Assembly (NCBI RefSeq): GCF_041415945.1
Contig: NZ_JBGCUS010000001.1
Coordinates: 1,550,001 to 1,614,000 of the forward strand
Length of the DNA stretch: 64,000 nucleotides
Source: Ancylobacter sp. IITR112
GTDB taxonomy: Bacteria > Pseudomonadota > Alphaproteobacteria > Rhizobiales > Xanthobacteraceae
Direction of reading: 5' to 3'
This document shows positions 14,584 through 22,546 of the stretch, one piece after another (the first letter of the stretch is position 1; each line of letters begins with the position of its first letter). The position numbers and the translations under genes are program-made. The notes under the pieces are model-generated. The model saw nothing but the letters and a program-made list of their open reading frames with translations. It made no database searches and was not told the origin of the DNA.

Positions 14584-15734
14584 CCCTTTACCACACGCAC
14601 GAACCCCCCCCGTTTCATTATCGCCTGCACGCCACCGATGGCGCCGCCCGGCTCGGCGAGGTGGTGACGCCACGCGGTGTGGTGCGCACGCCCGCCTTCA
14701 TGCCGGTGGGGACCGCCGGTACCGTGAAAGGTATGTATCCTGGGCAGGTGCGCGAGCTCGGCGCCGACATCCTGCTCGGCAACACTTATCACTTGATGCT
14801 GCGCCCCGGCGCCGAGCGCGTCGCCCGGCTGGGCGGACTGCATGAGATGATGCGCTGGCCACACCCGATCCTCACCGATTCCGGCGGCTTCCAGGTCATG
14901 TCGTTGGCGGGGCTGCGGAAGATGAGCGAGAAGGGCGTTACCTTCCGCTCGCATATTGATGGCGCCTATCACGAATTGACCCCGGAGCGCTCGGTCGAGA
15001 TTCAGGGGCTGCTGGGCGCGGATATCCAGATGCAACTGGACGAGTGCGTGCGCCTGCCGGCGAGCCGCGACGAGATCGCTCGCGCGTTGCGCCTTTCCCT
15101 GCGCTGGGCGGAACGTTCGAAGAAGGCGTTCGAGGCGCAGCCGCCGGGGCGTGCGCTGTTCGGTATCGTGCAGGGTGGCGACGATTCGGAACTGCGCATC
15201 GAATCGGCACGCGGGCTGATCGACATCGACTTCCCCGGCTACTCCATCGGTGGCCTCGCGGTCGGCGAACCGCAGGAGGTCATGCTGGCGATGCTGGAGG
15301 TGGTGACGCCCATCCTGCCAGCGGAAAAGCCGCGTTATCTCATGGGCGTCGGCACGCCGGACGACATCATCGAAAGTGTGGCCCGAGGGGTCGACATGTT
15401 CGACTGCGTGATGCCGACGCGCGCCGGTCGCCACGCCACCGCCTTCACCCGCTTCGGCAAGATCAACCTGAAGAATGCGCGCCATGCCGAAGACCCGCGC
15501 CCGCTCGACGCGGAAAGCGACTGCCCGGCCGCGCGCGACTATTCCCGCGCCTATCTCCACCACCTCGTGCGCTGCGACGAGATGCTGGGCTCAATGCTGC
15601 TGACCTGGGTCAACCTCGCCTATTATCAGAGCCTGATGGCCGGCATCCGCGCCGCCATCGCCGAAGGCCGCTTCGAGGCGTTCAAGGCCGAGGTGAAGGA
15701 AGGCTGGGCGCGCGGGGACATCCCGGCGCGGTGA
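14580..15734 (+). CDS. tgt: tRNA-guanine transglycosylase
   Basis: A 384-residue enzyme that swaps the wobble guanine of GUN anticodons for preQ1, the step before QueA. TIM-barrel motifs are present: [11 protein letters not shown], the catalytic-site block [28 protein letters not shown] and the nucleophile Asp in MFDCVMPTR. In bacterial Tgt a zinc ion is held by CxCxxC plus a His. Here the segment reads [17 protein letters not shown], so only the middle cysteine (Cys315) remains; Ser313 and Ala318 replace the other two. The rest of the protein looks intact, so structure may be kept without zinc. It overlaps queA by four bases. Confidence 0.95.
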   Translation: MTLYHTHEPPPFHYRLHATDGAARLGEVVTPRGVVRTPAFMPVGTAGTVKGMYPGQVRELGADILLGNTYHLMLRPGAERVARLGGLHEMMRWPHPILTDSGGFQVMSLAGLRKMSEKGVTFRSHIDGAYHELTPERSVEIQGLLGADIQMQLDECVRLPASRDEIARALRLSLRWAERSKKAFEAQPPGRALFGIVQGGDDSELRIESARGLIDIDFPGYSIGGLAVGEPQEVMLAMLEVVTPILPAEKPRYLMGVGTPDDIIESVARGVDMFDCVMPTRAGRHATAFTRFGKINLKNARHAEDPRPLDAESDCPAARDYSRAYLHHLVRCDEMLGSMLLTWVNLAYYQSLMAGIRAAIAEGRFEAFKAEVKEGWARGDIPAR

Positions 15735-15773
15735 GCGCCGCGATCAAACGCGAGGTTCGGCCGTCGCGCCGTC

Positions 15774-15796
15774 ATCCCCGGGCTCGACCCGGGGAT
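15774..15796. repeat. Dispersed ATCCCGG palindrome, copy 2
   Basis: A perfect 9-bp stem, ATCCCCGGG / CCCGGGGAT, with a CTCGA loop, in the convergent gap between tgt and wrbA. It is the GTCATCCCCGGG-type palindrome often scattered through genomes of this order. Confidence 0.75.
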
Positions 15797-15830
15797 CCAT
15801 GTCTTTTCGATTGGCGAAGCAATGCCGTGG

Positions 15831-15852
15831 ATGCCCGGCACTGGCCGGGCAT
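15831..15852. terminator. Hairpin between tgt and wrbA
   Basis: A 9-bp stem, ATGCCCGGC / GCCGGGCAT, with a 4-base loop and no clear T-run. It lies 18 bases beyond the 3' end of wrbA and after copy 2 of the palindrome, so it could end transcription from either side. Confidence 0.45.
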
Positions 15853-15869
15853 CGCTATGCCTCGGCGCC

Positions 15870-16469
15870 TTACACCGCCAGCTTGCCCGCAATGGTGGCG
15901 ACATGCTTGCCCTGGAAGCGGGCGCCGGCCAGCTCGACATCGGAGGGCTGGCGCGAGCCGTCGCCATCGGCAATGGTGGAGGCGCCATAGGGCGAGCCGC
16001 CCTTGATCTCGTCAACGCCCATCTGCCCCTGGAAGGCATAGGGGAGGCCGACCACGACCATGCCGTGATGTAGCAGGGTGGGGACGAAGCCCAGGATGGT
16101 GGATTCCTGGCCGCCATGCTGGGTGGCCGAGGAGGTGAAGACCGACCCGACCTTGCCGACCAGCGCACCGGTGAACCACAGGCCGCCGGTCTGGTCGATG
16201 AAGCTGCGCATCTGCGAGGCCACCGTGCCGAAACGGGTGGGGGCGCCGAAGATGATGGCGTCGTACTCCTTCAGCTCGTCCACCGTGGCGACGGGCGCCT
16301 TCTGGTCGAGCTTGAAATGGTTCTGCCGGGCGATCTCCTCCGGCACCGTCTCCGGCACGCGCTTCACCACCACCTCGGCACCGGCCTCGCGGGCACCTTC
16401 GGCAACCGCCTCGGCCATCGTCTCGATGTGGCCATAGGTCGAATAATACAGCACCAGAACCTTCGCCAT
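15870..16469 (-). CDS. wrbA: NAD(P)H:quinone oxidoreductase, WrbA type
   Basis: A 199-residue flavodoxin-like enzyme that reduces quinones by two electrons using FMN, avoiding semiquinone radicals. The N-terminus [21 protein letters not shown] is the FMN phosphate-binding loop. [22 protein letters not shown] and [18 protein letters not shown] are diagnostic for WrbA. The ATG at 16469 follows AAGGAGC. The frame is open for 73 codons further upstream, but that extension is not family-like. It is convergent with tgt. Confidence 0.95.
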   Translation of the reverse strand: MAKVLVLYYSTYGHIETMAEAVAEGAREAGAEVVVKRVPETVPEEIARQNHFKLDQKAPVATVDELKEYDAIIFGAPTRFGTVASQMRSFIDQTGGLWFTGALVGKVGSVFTSSATQHGGQESTILGFVPTLLHHGMVVVGLPYAFQGQMGVDEIKGGSPYGASTIADGDGSRQPSDVELAGARFQGKHVATIAGKLAV

Positions 16470-16695
16470 GTCTCTGCTCCTTGTCCCTAGGCTGGCCGGC
16501 GGCCGGCCTGAAATGTCGCGGCTGCAAGCTAATGGCGGTAAGGCCGGCTCGGAAGCGGCATGATCGACCGAGCATTCTTGCGCCCGTGCAATATGAAATA
16601 AAGGGAGGCTCGGGGGCGAGCCTTTGGACAGATGCTGCCGCGACGCGCCGTCCGCTTGCCTTCCCCGAACGAAACCCTTAAGCCCCACCCCGTGG

Positions 16696-16771
16696 GAGCC
16701 CGTAGCTCAGCCGGTAGAGCACGTGACTTTTAATCATGGGGTCCTGGGTTCGAGTCCCAGCGGGCTCACCA
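16696..16771 (+). tRNA. tRNA-Lys (anticodon TTT)
   Basis: A full cloverleaf: acceptor GAGCCCG / CGGGCTC, D-arm GCTC...GAGC, anticodon stem CGTGA / TCATG with loop CTTTTAA, T-arm CTGGG-TTCGAGT-CCCAG, discriminator A and an encoded CCA. Confidence 0.97.
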
Positions 16772-16818
16772 CGCGCAAAGCCGTGTCCTTGAAGCCGTTT
16801 TCCGCAGCAGGAGTTGAG

Positions 16819-17304
16819 ATGTCCTACGCACAGTTTCTCCCGGCCTCGGCGTTCGCTCTTGCCCTCGTGGCGGCGCAGCCGGCGTTTGCGGCCGATGCGT
16901 TCGAGTGCCCGAAGAGCACGCTGGAAGCCGCGCAGGCGGCGACGATCAAGAAGGTGCTGCCCTCGGGTGACGGTCTCGACCAGGCGGATGCGCTGGACGC
17001 GGCGGTCGATGGGCTGCGCGCCGCCGGTTTCGGTTCCGGCCTGATCATTGACGGCGTGATCGCCGCCTACTGCCCGAGCGTGGCCGCGAAGGCCGGCCTG
17101 ACGGATGCGCAGAAGCGGCAACAGGTTGCGACCTTTGCTTCGCGCGTCACCCGCACCGTCTACTCCCTCGACAGCGCCGACGCGGTGATCCTCGACGTGC
17201 CGTTCCCGCCGGAAATCCTCAACGCCATCAACGCCAAGGCGGCAGCCGCGAAGGTGTCGCCGGAAGCCTTCGTGCGCCAGGCGGTCGACGCCGCCCTCAA
17301 GTAA
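16819..17304 (+). CDS. Secreted hypothetical protein
   Basis: A 161-residue protein with a clear signal peptide (MSYAQFLPASAFALALVAAQPAFAA, cleavage near AFA-ADA). The mature part is mostly helical and alanine-rich, with two cysteines (FECPKS and AYCPSV) that could form a disulfide. I do not recognise a family. A CAGGAG ribosome site precedes the ATG. It begins 48 bases after tRNA-Lys and ends in a strong hairpin, so it is probably a single-gene unit exported to the periplasm. Confidence 0.8.
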   Translation: MSYAQFLPASAFALALVAAQPAFAADAFECPKSTLEAAQAATIKKVLPSGDGLDQADALDAAVDGLRAAGFGSGLIIDGVIAAYCPSVAAKAGLTDAQKRQQVATFASRVTRTVYSLDSADAVILDVPFPPEILNAINAKAAAAKVSPEAFVRQAVDAALK

Positions 17305-17310
17305 GCCTTT

Positions 17311-17339
17311 GCGCCGGCTCTCTTTTTGGGAGCCGGCGC
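17311..17339. terminator. Bidirectional hairpin between convergent genes
   Basis: A perfect 10-bp stem, GCGCCGGCTC / GAGCCGGCGC, with a T-rich loop (TCTTTTTGG). It lies exactly between the stops of the secreted protein (+) and the hydrolase (-), so it can serve both. Confidence 0.7.
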
Positions 17340-17340
17340 C

Positions 17341-17979
17341 TCAGTTTCCGGTCAGGCTTTCCAGCCGGGCGATGACAGTCTGGTGGAACTGGTCCATCGA
17401 GTCGATGCTCGTATGGTCGATACCCGGTTGGCCGGAAAGATCAATGTTCTCAAGGTCGCCCGTATAGCCCGGCGACGCCTCGACCGGCTTGCCGAAGCCG
17501 TCGGCGGCCCAGAAATTGATGAGAACCGCGACATTTTCCGGCACCGGATCGGGATCGGTGGCGTCGAAGGTCACCGCGAGATCGACCAGAATCTGTTGCG
17601 TTTGCAGGCTGTTAGCGATGGAGATCACCGCATTCGCGCCGAGCGAATGGCCGATCAGAATCGTTGGTCCCTCATGGCCCTCGATCTCCCGCCGCTCAAT
17701 CAGCGCAGTAACCTGCGCCGCCTCGTCCCAGCCATAGATTTCGGCGTGGTAGCCCTGCGCGACCAATTCCTGGGCGAGGGCGTCAAGCCCTTGAGAAAAA
17801 ACGCCAAAAAGACCGCGCAACAGATAGACATGGGTGTCCGCGCGCGACGGCAGCGGCGCCGCAGCGCTCTGGCCGTGATGCGGCACCTGCGCCGAATTGG
17901 CGTGACCAGTGAGTGCGGTGAGGTGGACAGTGAGGCCGACGAGGCCGGTGAGGGTGAACAGACGGCGCGTCAGTCTCAT
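17341..17979 (-). CDS. Secreted alpha/beta hydrolase / thioesterase-like protein
   Basis: A 212-residue protein with an N-terminal export signal (MRLTRRLFTLTGLVGLTVHLTALTGHANS). It has a compact alpha/beta-hydrolase core: YLLRGLFGVFSQGLDALAQEL, the nucleophile elbow TILIGHSLGANAV, LAVTFDATDP for the acid, and a late GIDHTSID that could give the histidine. The chosen start excludes a non-conserved 45-residue upstream extension. It resembles the secreted lipase-like protein at 45101 in size and layout. Substrate unknown; probably a periplasmic esterase. Confidence 0.7.
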   Translation of the reverse strand: MRLTRRLFTLTGLVGLTVHLTALTGHANSAQVPHHGQSAAAPLPSRADTHVYLLRGLFGVFSQGLDALAQELVAQGYHAEIYGWDEAAQVTALIERREIEGHEGPTILIGHSLGANAVISIANSLQTQQILVDLAVTFDATDPDPVPENVAVLINFWAADGFGKPVEASPGYTGDLENIDLSGQPGIDHTSIDSMDQFHQTVIARLESLTGN

Positions 17980-18010
17980 TCGCGGACCCCGGGGCTCGAT
18001 AATCGCCACG

Positions 18011-18295
18011 CTACATAGCCGGTTTCTGCGACGCTGTGTCGACCTCTCGCTCCTGCCCCTTGCGGATGAGGAAGGAGAGCACCTCACCCCGCCGCTCCTG
18101 CGCCACCAGCTCATGCCCGTCCTGGCGCACGAGATGGGGAATGTCGATGGCGGCCATCGGATCGGTGCAGTCGACGCGAATCAGCGCGCCCGGCGCGGCG
18201 CGCGCCAGCGCCCGGCGGGCGTGCAGCGCCGGCAGCGGGCATTTCAGCCCTTTGAGGTCGAGCCGGAGCGGGGTCTCGGAAATGGGGTCAGCCAT
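18011..18295 (-). CDS. TusA-family sulfur carrier protein
   Basis: A 94-residue protein of SirA/TusA fold. The signature LRLDLKGLKCPLPALHARRAL holds the active cysteine in the CPxP motif, followed by GALIRVDCTDPMAAIDIPH. TusA proteins pass persulfide sulfur in tRNA thiolation or molybdenum-cofactor routes. The position next to mobB/mobA, both molybdenum cofactor genes, fits a role in that pathway, as suggested for some TusA paralogues; this is inference from context. Confidence 0.88.
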   Translation of the reverse strand: MADPISETPLRLDLKGLKCPLPALHARRALARAAPGALIRVDCTDPMAAIDIPHLVRQDGHELVAQERRGEVLSFLIRKGQEREVDTASQKPAM

Positions 18296-18439
18296 GGCGC
18301 GCGGGTTACGCCGTGACGGAACATGAGGCAAGCGCTTCCCGTCCAACCCGGCGCAAGCGTGATCGGCGCAGCCGCCGGGGCGACTTGACGCCGGGGCCGC
18401 GAGGGCCGAAGTGCTGTGAAGAGGCGCGGGGAGGCGAGC

Positions 18440-18976
18440 ATGCGGCTGATCGGATTCGCGGGGTGGAGCGGCGCGGGCAAGACGACGCTGCTGGCGCGGC
18501 TCATTCCCGTTCTGGTCGGGCGCGGGCACCGCGTCTCGACGGTGAAGCACGCGCACCATAATTTCGATGTCGACAAGCCGGGCAAGGATTCGCACACCCA
18601 CCGCACTGTGGGCGCGAGCGAGGTGCTGATTTCCTCGGCCAATCGCTGGGCGCTGATGCATGAGCTGCGCGGCGCGGCGGAACCGGAACTGCCGGAACTG
18701 GTCGCCCGGCTCTCGCCGGTCGATCTCGTTCTGGTGGAAGGCTTCAAGCAGGACCATCACCCCAAGATCGAGATCAATCGGGCCGAACTCGGCAAGCCGT
18801 TCCTCTATCCCGACGACCCCTTCATCCTCGGCCTCGCCTCCGACCGCCCGGTGCCGGACTGCCCGCGCCCGGTGATCGACCTTAACGACATCGAGGCCAT
18901 CGCCGATTTCGCCGACCAGCACGCGATCGCCATCAACGCCATCGCCTGGCGCCCCGCCGATCACAGCGCGGGATAG
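18440..18976 (+). CDS. mobB: Molybdopterin-guanine dinucleotide biosynthesis adaptor protein
   Basis: A 178-residue P-loop GTPase that helps MobA attach GMP to molybdopterin. Walker A is GWSGAGKTTLLARL at the N-terminus, followed by STVKHAHHNFDVDKPGKDS and VDLVLVEGFKQ, all typical of MobB. The ATG at 18440 (MRLIGFAG) follows GGGGAGG; a GTG eight codons upstream is possible. Its last 16 bases overlap the 3' end of mobA on the opposite strand. Confidence 0.93.
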   Translation: MRLIGFAGWSGAGKTTLLARLIPVLVGRGHRVSTVKHAHHNFDVDKPGKDSHTHRTVGASEVLISSANRWALMHELRGAAEPELPELVARLSPVDLVLVEGFKQDHHPKIEINRAELGKPFLYPDDPFILGLASDRPVPDCPRPVIDLNDIEAIADFADQHAIAINAIAWRPADHSAG

Positions 18977-19581
18977 GCCGCGAGCAGGCGCTCGGCGGCG
19001 GCGAGGTCGTCGGGCGTGTTGAGGTTGAGGAAAGGGTCGAGCGGCGTCGCCGGCCATTCCACCGGTACGGCGCCGACCTCGCGCGTCCAGTGCATCATCC
19101 GCCGCTCGTCTTCCTCCACCAGCAGGCGGAGCAGCAGGGCGCGCGCCGCCACCGGCCACAGCCCGATGACGGGATGCTCACGCCCGCCGGAGGTCGCATA
19201 GGCGGCGCCCGTCTCCCCGGCAGCCGCCGCCAGACGTGCGGCCAGATCGCGCGGCAGGAAGGGGCAGTCGCTCGGCACGGTGAGCAGGTGGCGCGTCCCC
19301 GGCGCCTCGCGCGCGAGATGGTCGAGCCCGGCGAGCAGGCCGGCGAGGGGGCCAGGATGGCCGGGCAGGGTGTCCGCCACCACAGGCAGATTGAGCCCGA
19401 AGCGCGCCGCCGGCCCATTGGCATTGAGCAGAAGCGGAGAGACCTGCGGCGCGAGCCGTGCGGCGATGCGCGCGAGCACCGTCTCGCCGCCGAGCCGCTT
19501 CAGCCCCTTGTCGCCGCCGCCCATACGCCGCGACAGGCCGCCGGCGAGGATCAGCCCGGCGGGCCGCGCCGCGTCGCTCAT
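18961..19581 (-). CDS. mobA: Molybdenum cofactor guanylyltransferase
   Basis: A 206-residue cytoplasmic nucleotidyltransferase that joins GTP to Mo-molybdopterin to give the guanine dinucleotide form used by DMSO-reductase-type enzymes. It starts AGLILAGGLSRRMGGGDKGL, the nucleotide-binding signature, then DTLPGHPGPLAGLLAGLDH and PSDCPFLP with the metal-binding Asp, and ends NLNTPDDLAAAERLL. Its start overlaps the upstream DUF454 gene by four bases (ATGA). Its 3' end overlaps mobB tail-to-tail. Confidence 0.94.
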   Translation of the reverse strand: MSDAARPAGLILAGGLSRRMGGGDKGLKRLGGETVLARIAARLAPQVSPLLLNANGPAARFGLNLPVVADTLPGHPGPLAGLLAGLDHLAREAPGTRHLLTVPSDCPFLPRDLAARLAAAAGETGAAYATSGGREHPVIGLWPVAARALLLRLLVEEDERRMMHWTREVGAVPVEWPATPLDPFLNLNTPDDLAAAERLLAAYPAL

Positions 19582-19985
19582 GCGGTCGGCCGGGTCAGCA
19601 GATAGGCGCTGGTGCCGACGAAGATCGCGCCAATGATCGCCAGAACCGGCACGGAAAGGCCGATGACGACCAGCAGCACGAAACTGCCGGCCATGCTGCC
19701 GGTGGCGACAAGCTGAGCCCAGCGTGGGACCACGCCGTTCGCCCGCCACGCCACCACCGAGGGGCCGAGGCGGGGATGGGTGAGCAGCCAGCGCTCGAAG
19801 CGCGGCGAGGAGCGGGTGAACAGCCACGCCGCGAGAATGAGGAAAACTGTGCCGGGCATGACAGGGGTGACGAGCCCGATGATGCCCAGCCCGACGCAGA
19901 CCCAGGCGAGGGCAAACATCGCCCAGCGCAGGGGCGCCGTGAGAGAAGAACTCTTTCGTTCCGGGCCGGTCATCGCGCCGTGCAT
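19578..19985 (-). CDS. DUF454 (YbaN-type) membrane protein
   Basis: A 135-residue protein with four hydrophobic segments. The first contains the family signature LAWVCVGLGIIGLVTPVMPGTVFLILAA, followed by WLFTRSSPRFERWLLTHPRLGP. DUF454/YbaN proteins are inner-membrane proteins of unknown role. Its stop overlaps the mobA start as ATGA, so the two are translationally coupled. Starts at 19985 or 19970 are both possible; AAGG lies at fair distance from the first. Confidence 0.85.
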   Translation of the reverse strand: MHGAMTGPERKSSSLTAPLRWAMFALAWVCVGLGIIGLVTPVMPGTVFLILAAWLFTRSSPRFERWLLTHPRLGPSVVAWRANGVVPRWAQLVATGSMAGSFVLLVVIGLSVPVLAIIGAIFVGTSAYLLTRPTA

Positions 19986-20017
19986 CACCGCATCGCCTTG
20001 TTCGCCGCGCCCCCAGT

Positions 20018-22099
20018 TTAGCCCGCGCTCAGCAGCTTCACCGCCACGTCGCGCTCGAACACATGTAGCAACAGCCGCAGGGCCGCGCCACGCGGGCCCC
20101 GAAGATCAGAATCGTTCTTGACGATCTCCAGCGCCTCGGCCCGCGCCGCGACGAGAAGATCGCCATGCACCTCCAGCCGCGCCAGCTTGAAGCCGGGAAA
20201 GCCGCTCTGCCGCGTGCCGAGTACGTCGCCCTCGCCGCGCAGCTTCAGATCCTGCTCGGCCAGGAAGAACCCGTCCTCGGAGGAGCGCAGCGCCTCCAGC
20301 CGCTGCCGCGCGATCTCCCCCAGCGGGCGGCGGTAGAGCAGCACGCAGGTGGAGGCCTCCGAGCCGCGCCCGACGCGGCCGCGCAGCTGATGAAGCTGCG
20401 CGAGGCCGAAACGTTCCGCATGCTCGATCACGATGATGCTCGCCTCGGGCACATCGACGCCAACCTCGACCACGGTGGTGGCGACGAGAAGCTGCGTCTC
20501 CCCCGCCGCAAAGGCGGCCATGGCGGCGTCTTTCTCCGCCCCCTTCATCTTGCCGTGGACGAGGCCGACACGGGCGCCGAAATGCGCCGCGAGATCGGCG
20601 AAACGCGCCTCGGCGGCGGCGAGGTCGGAGGTTTCCGATTCCTCCACCAGCGGGCAGATCCAGTAGGCGCGCCGCCCCTCTTCCAGCGCGCGGCCGAGCC
20701 GGGCGACGATCTCGTCGATGCGGTCGGAGGGAATGGCGCGGGTGTCGATGGGCTGGCGCCCGGCTGGCTTCTCTCGCAATTCGCTGGAGTCCATGTCGCC
20801 GAAATAGGTCAGCACCAGCGTCCGCGGGATCGGCGTCGCGGTCATGACCAGCACATCCACCGCCTCGCCCTTGGCGGCCAAGGCGAGGCGCTGATGCACG
20901 CCGAAGCGGTGCTGCTCATCGACGATGGCGAGCGCGAGGTCGTGGAAATCCACCCCTTCCTGAAACAGCGCATGGGTGCCGATGACGAGGTCGATCTCAC
21001 CGGCCGCGAGGCGGGCCAGAAGCTCCGCCCGCCCGCGCCCTTTCTCCCGCCCGGTGAGCAGGGCGACGCGAAGGCCCGCCGCCTCCGCCAGCGGGGCGAT
21101 GGTCTTCATGTGCTGGCGGGCGAGGATTTCCGTCGGCGCCATCAATGCCGCCTGCCGGCCGGCCTCGATCACGCTCGCGGCCGCCAGCAGCGCCACCACG
21201 GTTTTGCCGGAGCCGACATCGCCCTGCAGCAGGCGCAGCATGCGGTCCTGCGAGCCGAGATCGGCGCGAATGGCTTTGAGCGCCTCGGTCTGCGATCCCG
21301 TGAGCGAGAAGGGCAGGGCGGCAAGGATGCGCGCCGAGAGCCGCCCGTCGCCCACGCTCGGCCGCCCGGCCTGCTTCACCGTGCTGGCGCGCAGAAGAGC
21401 GAGGGCGAGCTGGCCGGCGAGCAGTTCGTCATAGGCGAGGCGCTGCCACGCCGGCCCCTGCGGGCTGGCGTCCGACGTGTCCTGCGGCTGGTGCACGCTG
21501 CGCAGCGCCGCGAGGAAGCCGATGCCGGGCGGGTCGGCGCGCCATTCCGGCAGCTCCGGCACCTGGGTGAACGCGGCGTCGATGGCGCGGCGCAAATGGC
21601 CCTGTCCCAGCCCCTCGACGAGGGGATACAGCGGCTCGATCGGTGGCAGCCTGGCGAGGCCGGCGGCGTCCACCACCCGGTCGGGGTGAACCATCTGCGC
21701 CATGCCGTCGTAGAGCGTGACGGTGCCCGACACCCAGCGCGTCTCGCCGACCGGGAGCAGCCGCTCCATCCAGCTTCGGTCCGCCTTGAAGAAGGCGAGC
21801 GTCAGGTCGCCGGTGGCGTCGTGGCCATAGACCCGGTAGGGGGCGCGGGAGCCGCGCGGGGTGGGGACATGGCGGTCGACATGGATTTCCACCGTCACCA
21901 CCGTGTCGGGCACGATTTCCGCCAGGGTCGGGCGGGCGCGGCGGTCGATGGTGGAAGAGGGCAGGTGCAGCAGCAGGTCGAGCACCCGCGCGCCCTCCTC
22001 CCGCCCGAGCAGGCGGTTGAAGGGCCGGGCGAGCTTCGGGCCGATGCCGGGAAGGCCGGTGATTTCGGCGAAATAGGGATTGAGAATGTCGGGCCGCAC
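20018..22099 (-). CDS. recG: ATP-dependent DNA helicase RecG
   Basis: A helicase that reverses stalled forks and migrates branched DNA. The wedge/OB domain (residues about 60-160) is followed by superfamily 2 motifs: LLQGDVGSGKTVVAL (Walker A), IVDEQHRFGVHQR (the DEQH box), TATPIPRTL, VEVGVDVPEASI and QLRGRVGRG. The GTG at 22099 (RPDILNPYFAEITGLPGIGPK) aligns with the usual start of alphaproteobacterial RecG and gives 693 residues. An ATG at 22165 with an AGGTGG ribosome site would add 22 residues and cannot be excluded. It is divergent from sdhE-mfd. Confidence 0.95.
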   Translation of the reverse strand: MRPDILNPYFAEITGLPGIGPKLARPFNRLLGREEGARVLDLLLHLPSSTIDRRARPTLAEIVPDTVVTVEIHVDRHVPTPRGSRAPYRVYGHDATGDLTLAFFKADRSWMERLLPVGETRWVSGTVTLYDGMAQMVHPDRVVDAAGLARLPPIEPLYPLVEGLGQGHLRRAIDAAFTQVPELPEWRADPPGIGFLAALRSVHQPQDTSDASPQGPAWQRLAYDELLAGQLALALLRASTVKQAGRPSVGDGRLSARILAALPFSLTGSQTEALKAIRADLGSQDRMLRLLQGDVGSGKTVVALLAAASVIEAGRQAALMAPTEILARQHMKTIAPLAEAAGLRVALLTGREKGRGRAELLARLAAGEIDLVIGTHALFQEGVDFHDLALAIVDEQHRFGVHQRLALAAKGEAVDVLVMTATPIPRTLVLTYFGDMDSSELREKPAGRQPIDTRAIPSDRIDEIVARLGRALEEGRRAYWICPLVEESETSDLAAAEARFADLAAHFGARVGLVHGKMKGAEKDAAMAAFAAGETQLLVATTVVEVGVDVPEASIIVIEHAERFGLAQLHQLRGRVGRGSEASTCVLLYRRPLGEIARQRLEALRSSEDGFFLAEQDLKLRGEGDVLGTRQSGFPGFKLARLEVHGDLLVAARAEALEIVKNDSDLRGPRGAALRLLLHVFERDVAVKLLSAG

Positions 22100-22249
22100 G
22101 ATGCCGGGAAGGTGGACGATGGGCGCGCGGGGCGCAATCACCCTCGCGCGCGTTCTGTCAGCCATGCCGACAAGCCACCTGACAGCGGGCGCCGCCCGCG
22201 CTAGAACCGGCGCCTTCCACGGCCTTGAGAGACAGGGCACAGGACTCAC

Positions 22250-22546
22250 ATGACCGGAACCACGCGCTCCAGCGCGGGCCTCGATGCCCGCCGCCGCCGC
22301 ATCCTCTACCGCTCCTGGCACCGCGGCACCCGCGAGATGGACCTGCTGATGGGCCGTTTCGCCGATGCCTGCATCGGCGAATTGAGCGAGGAGGAGGTGG
22401 CCGATTTCGAGAGACTGATCGAGGTCGAGGATCCCGATCTGTTCGGCTGGCTCGGCAGCGGCGTGCCATCGCCGGATTTCGACACCCCCGTCTTTCACCG
22501 CTTCCGCCAGTTCCATCTGTCGGGCGAGGGCCTGCCGCCGATATGA
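22250..22546 (+). CDS. sdhE: Succinate dehydrogenase flavinylation factor SdhE (DUF339)
   Basis: A 98-residue helical protein that assists covalent FAD attachment to SdhA. It carries the family core RRRRILYRSWHRGTREMDLLMGRFAD, with the conserved RGTRE(M) motif, and ELSEEEVADFERLIEVEDPDLFGWL. The ATG at 22250 opens MTGTTRSSAG. Its stop overlaps the mfd start (ATGA), so mfd translation is coupled to it. This recG / sdhE-mfd layout is familiar in Rhizobiales. Confidence 0.93.
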   Translation: MTGTTRSSAGLDARRRRILYRSWHRGTREMDLLMGRFADACIGELSEEEVADFERLIEVEDPDLFGWLGSGVPSPDFDTPVFHRFRQFHLSGEGLPPI

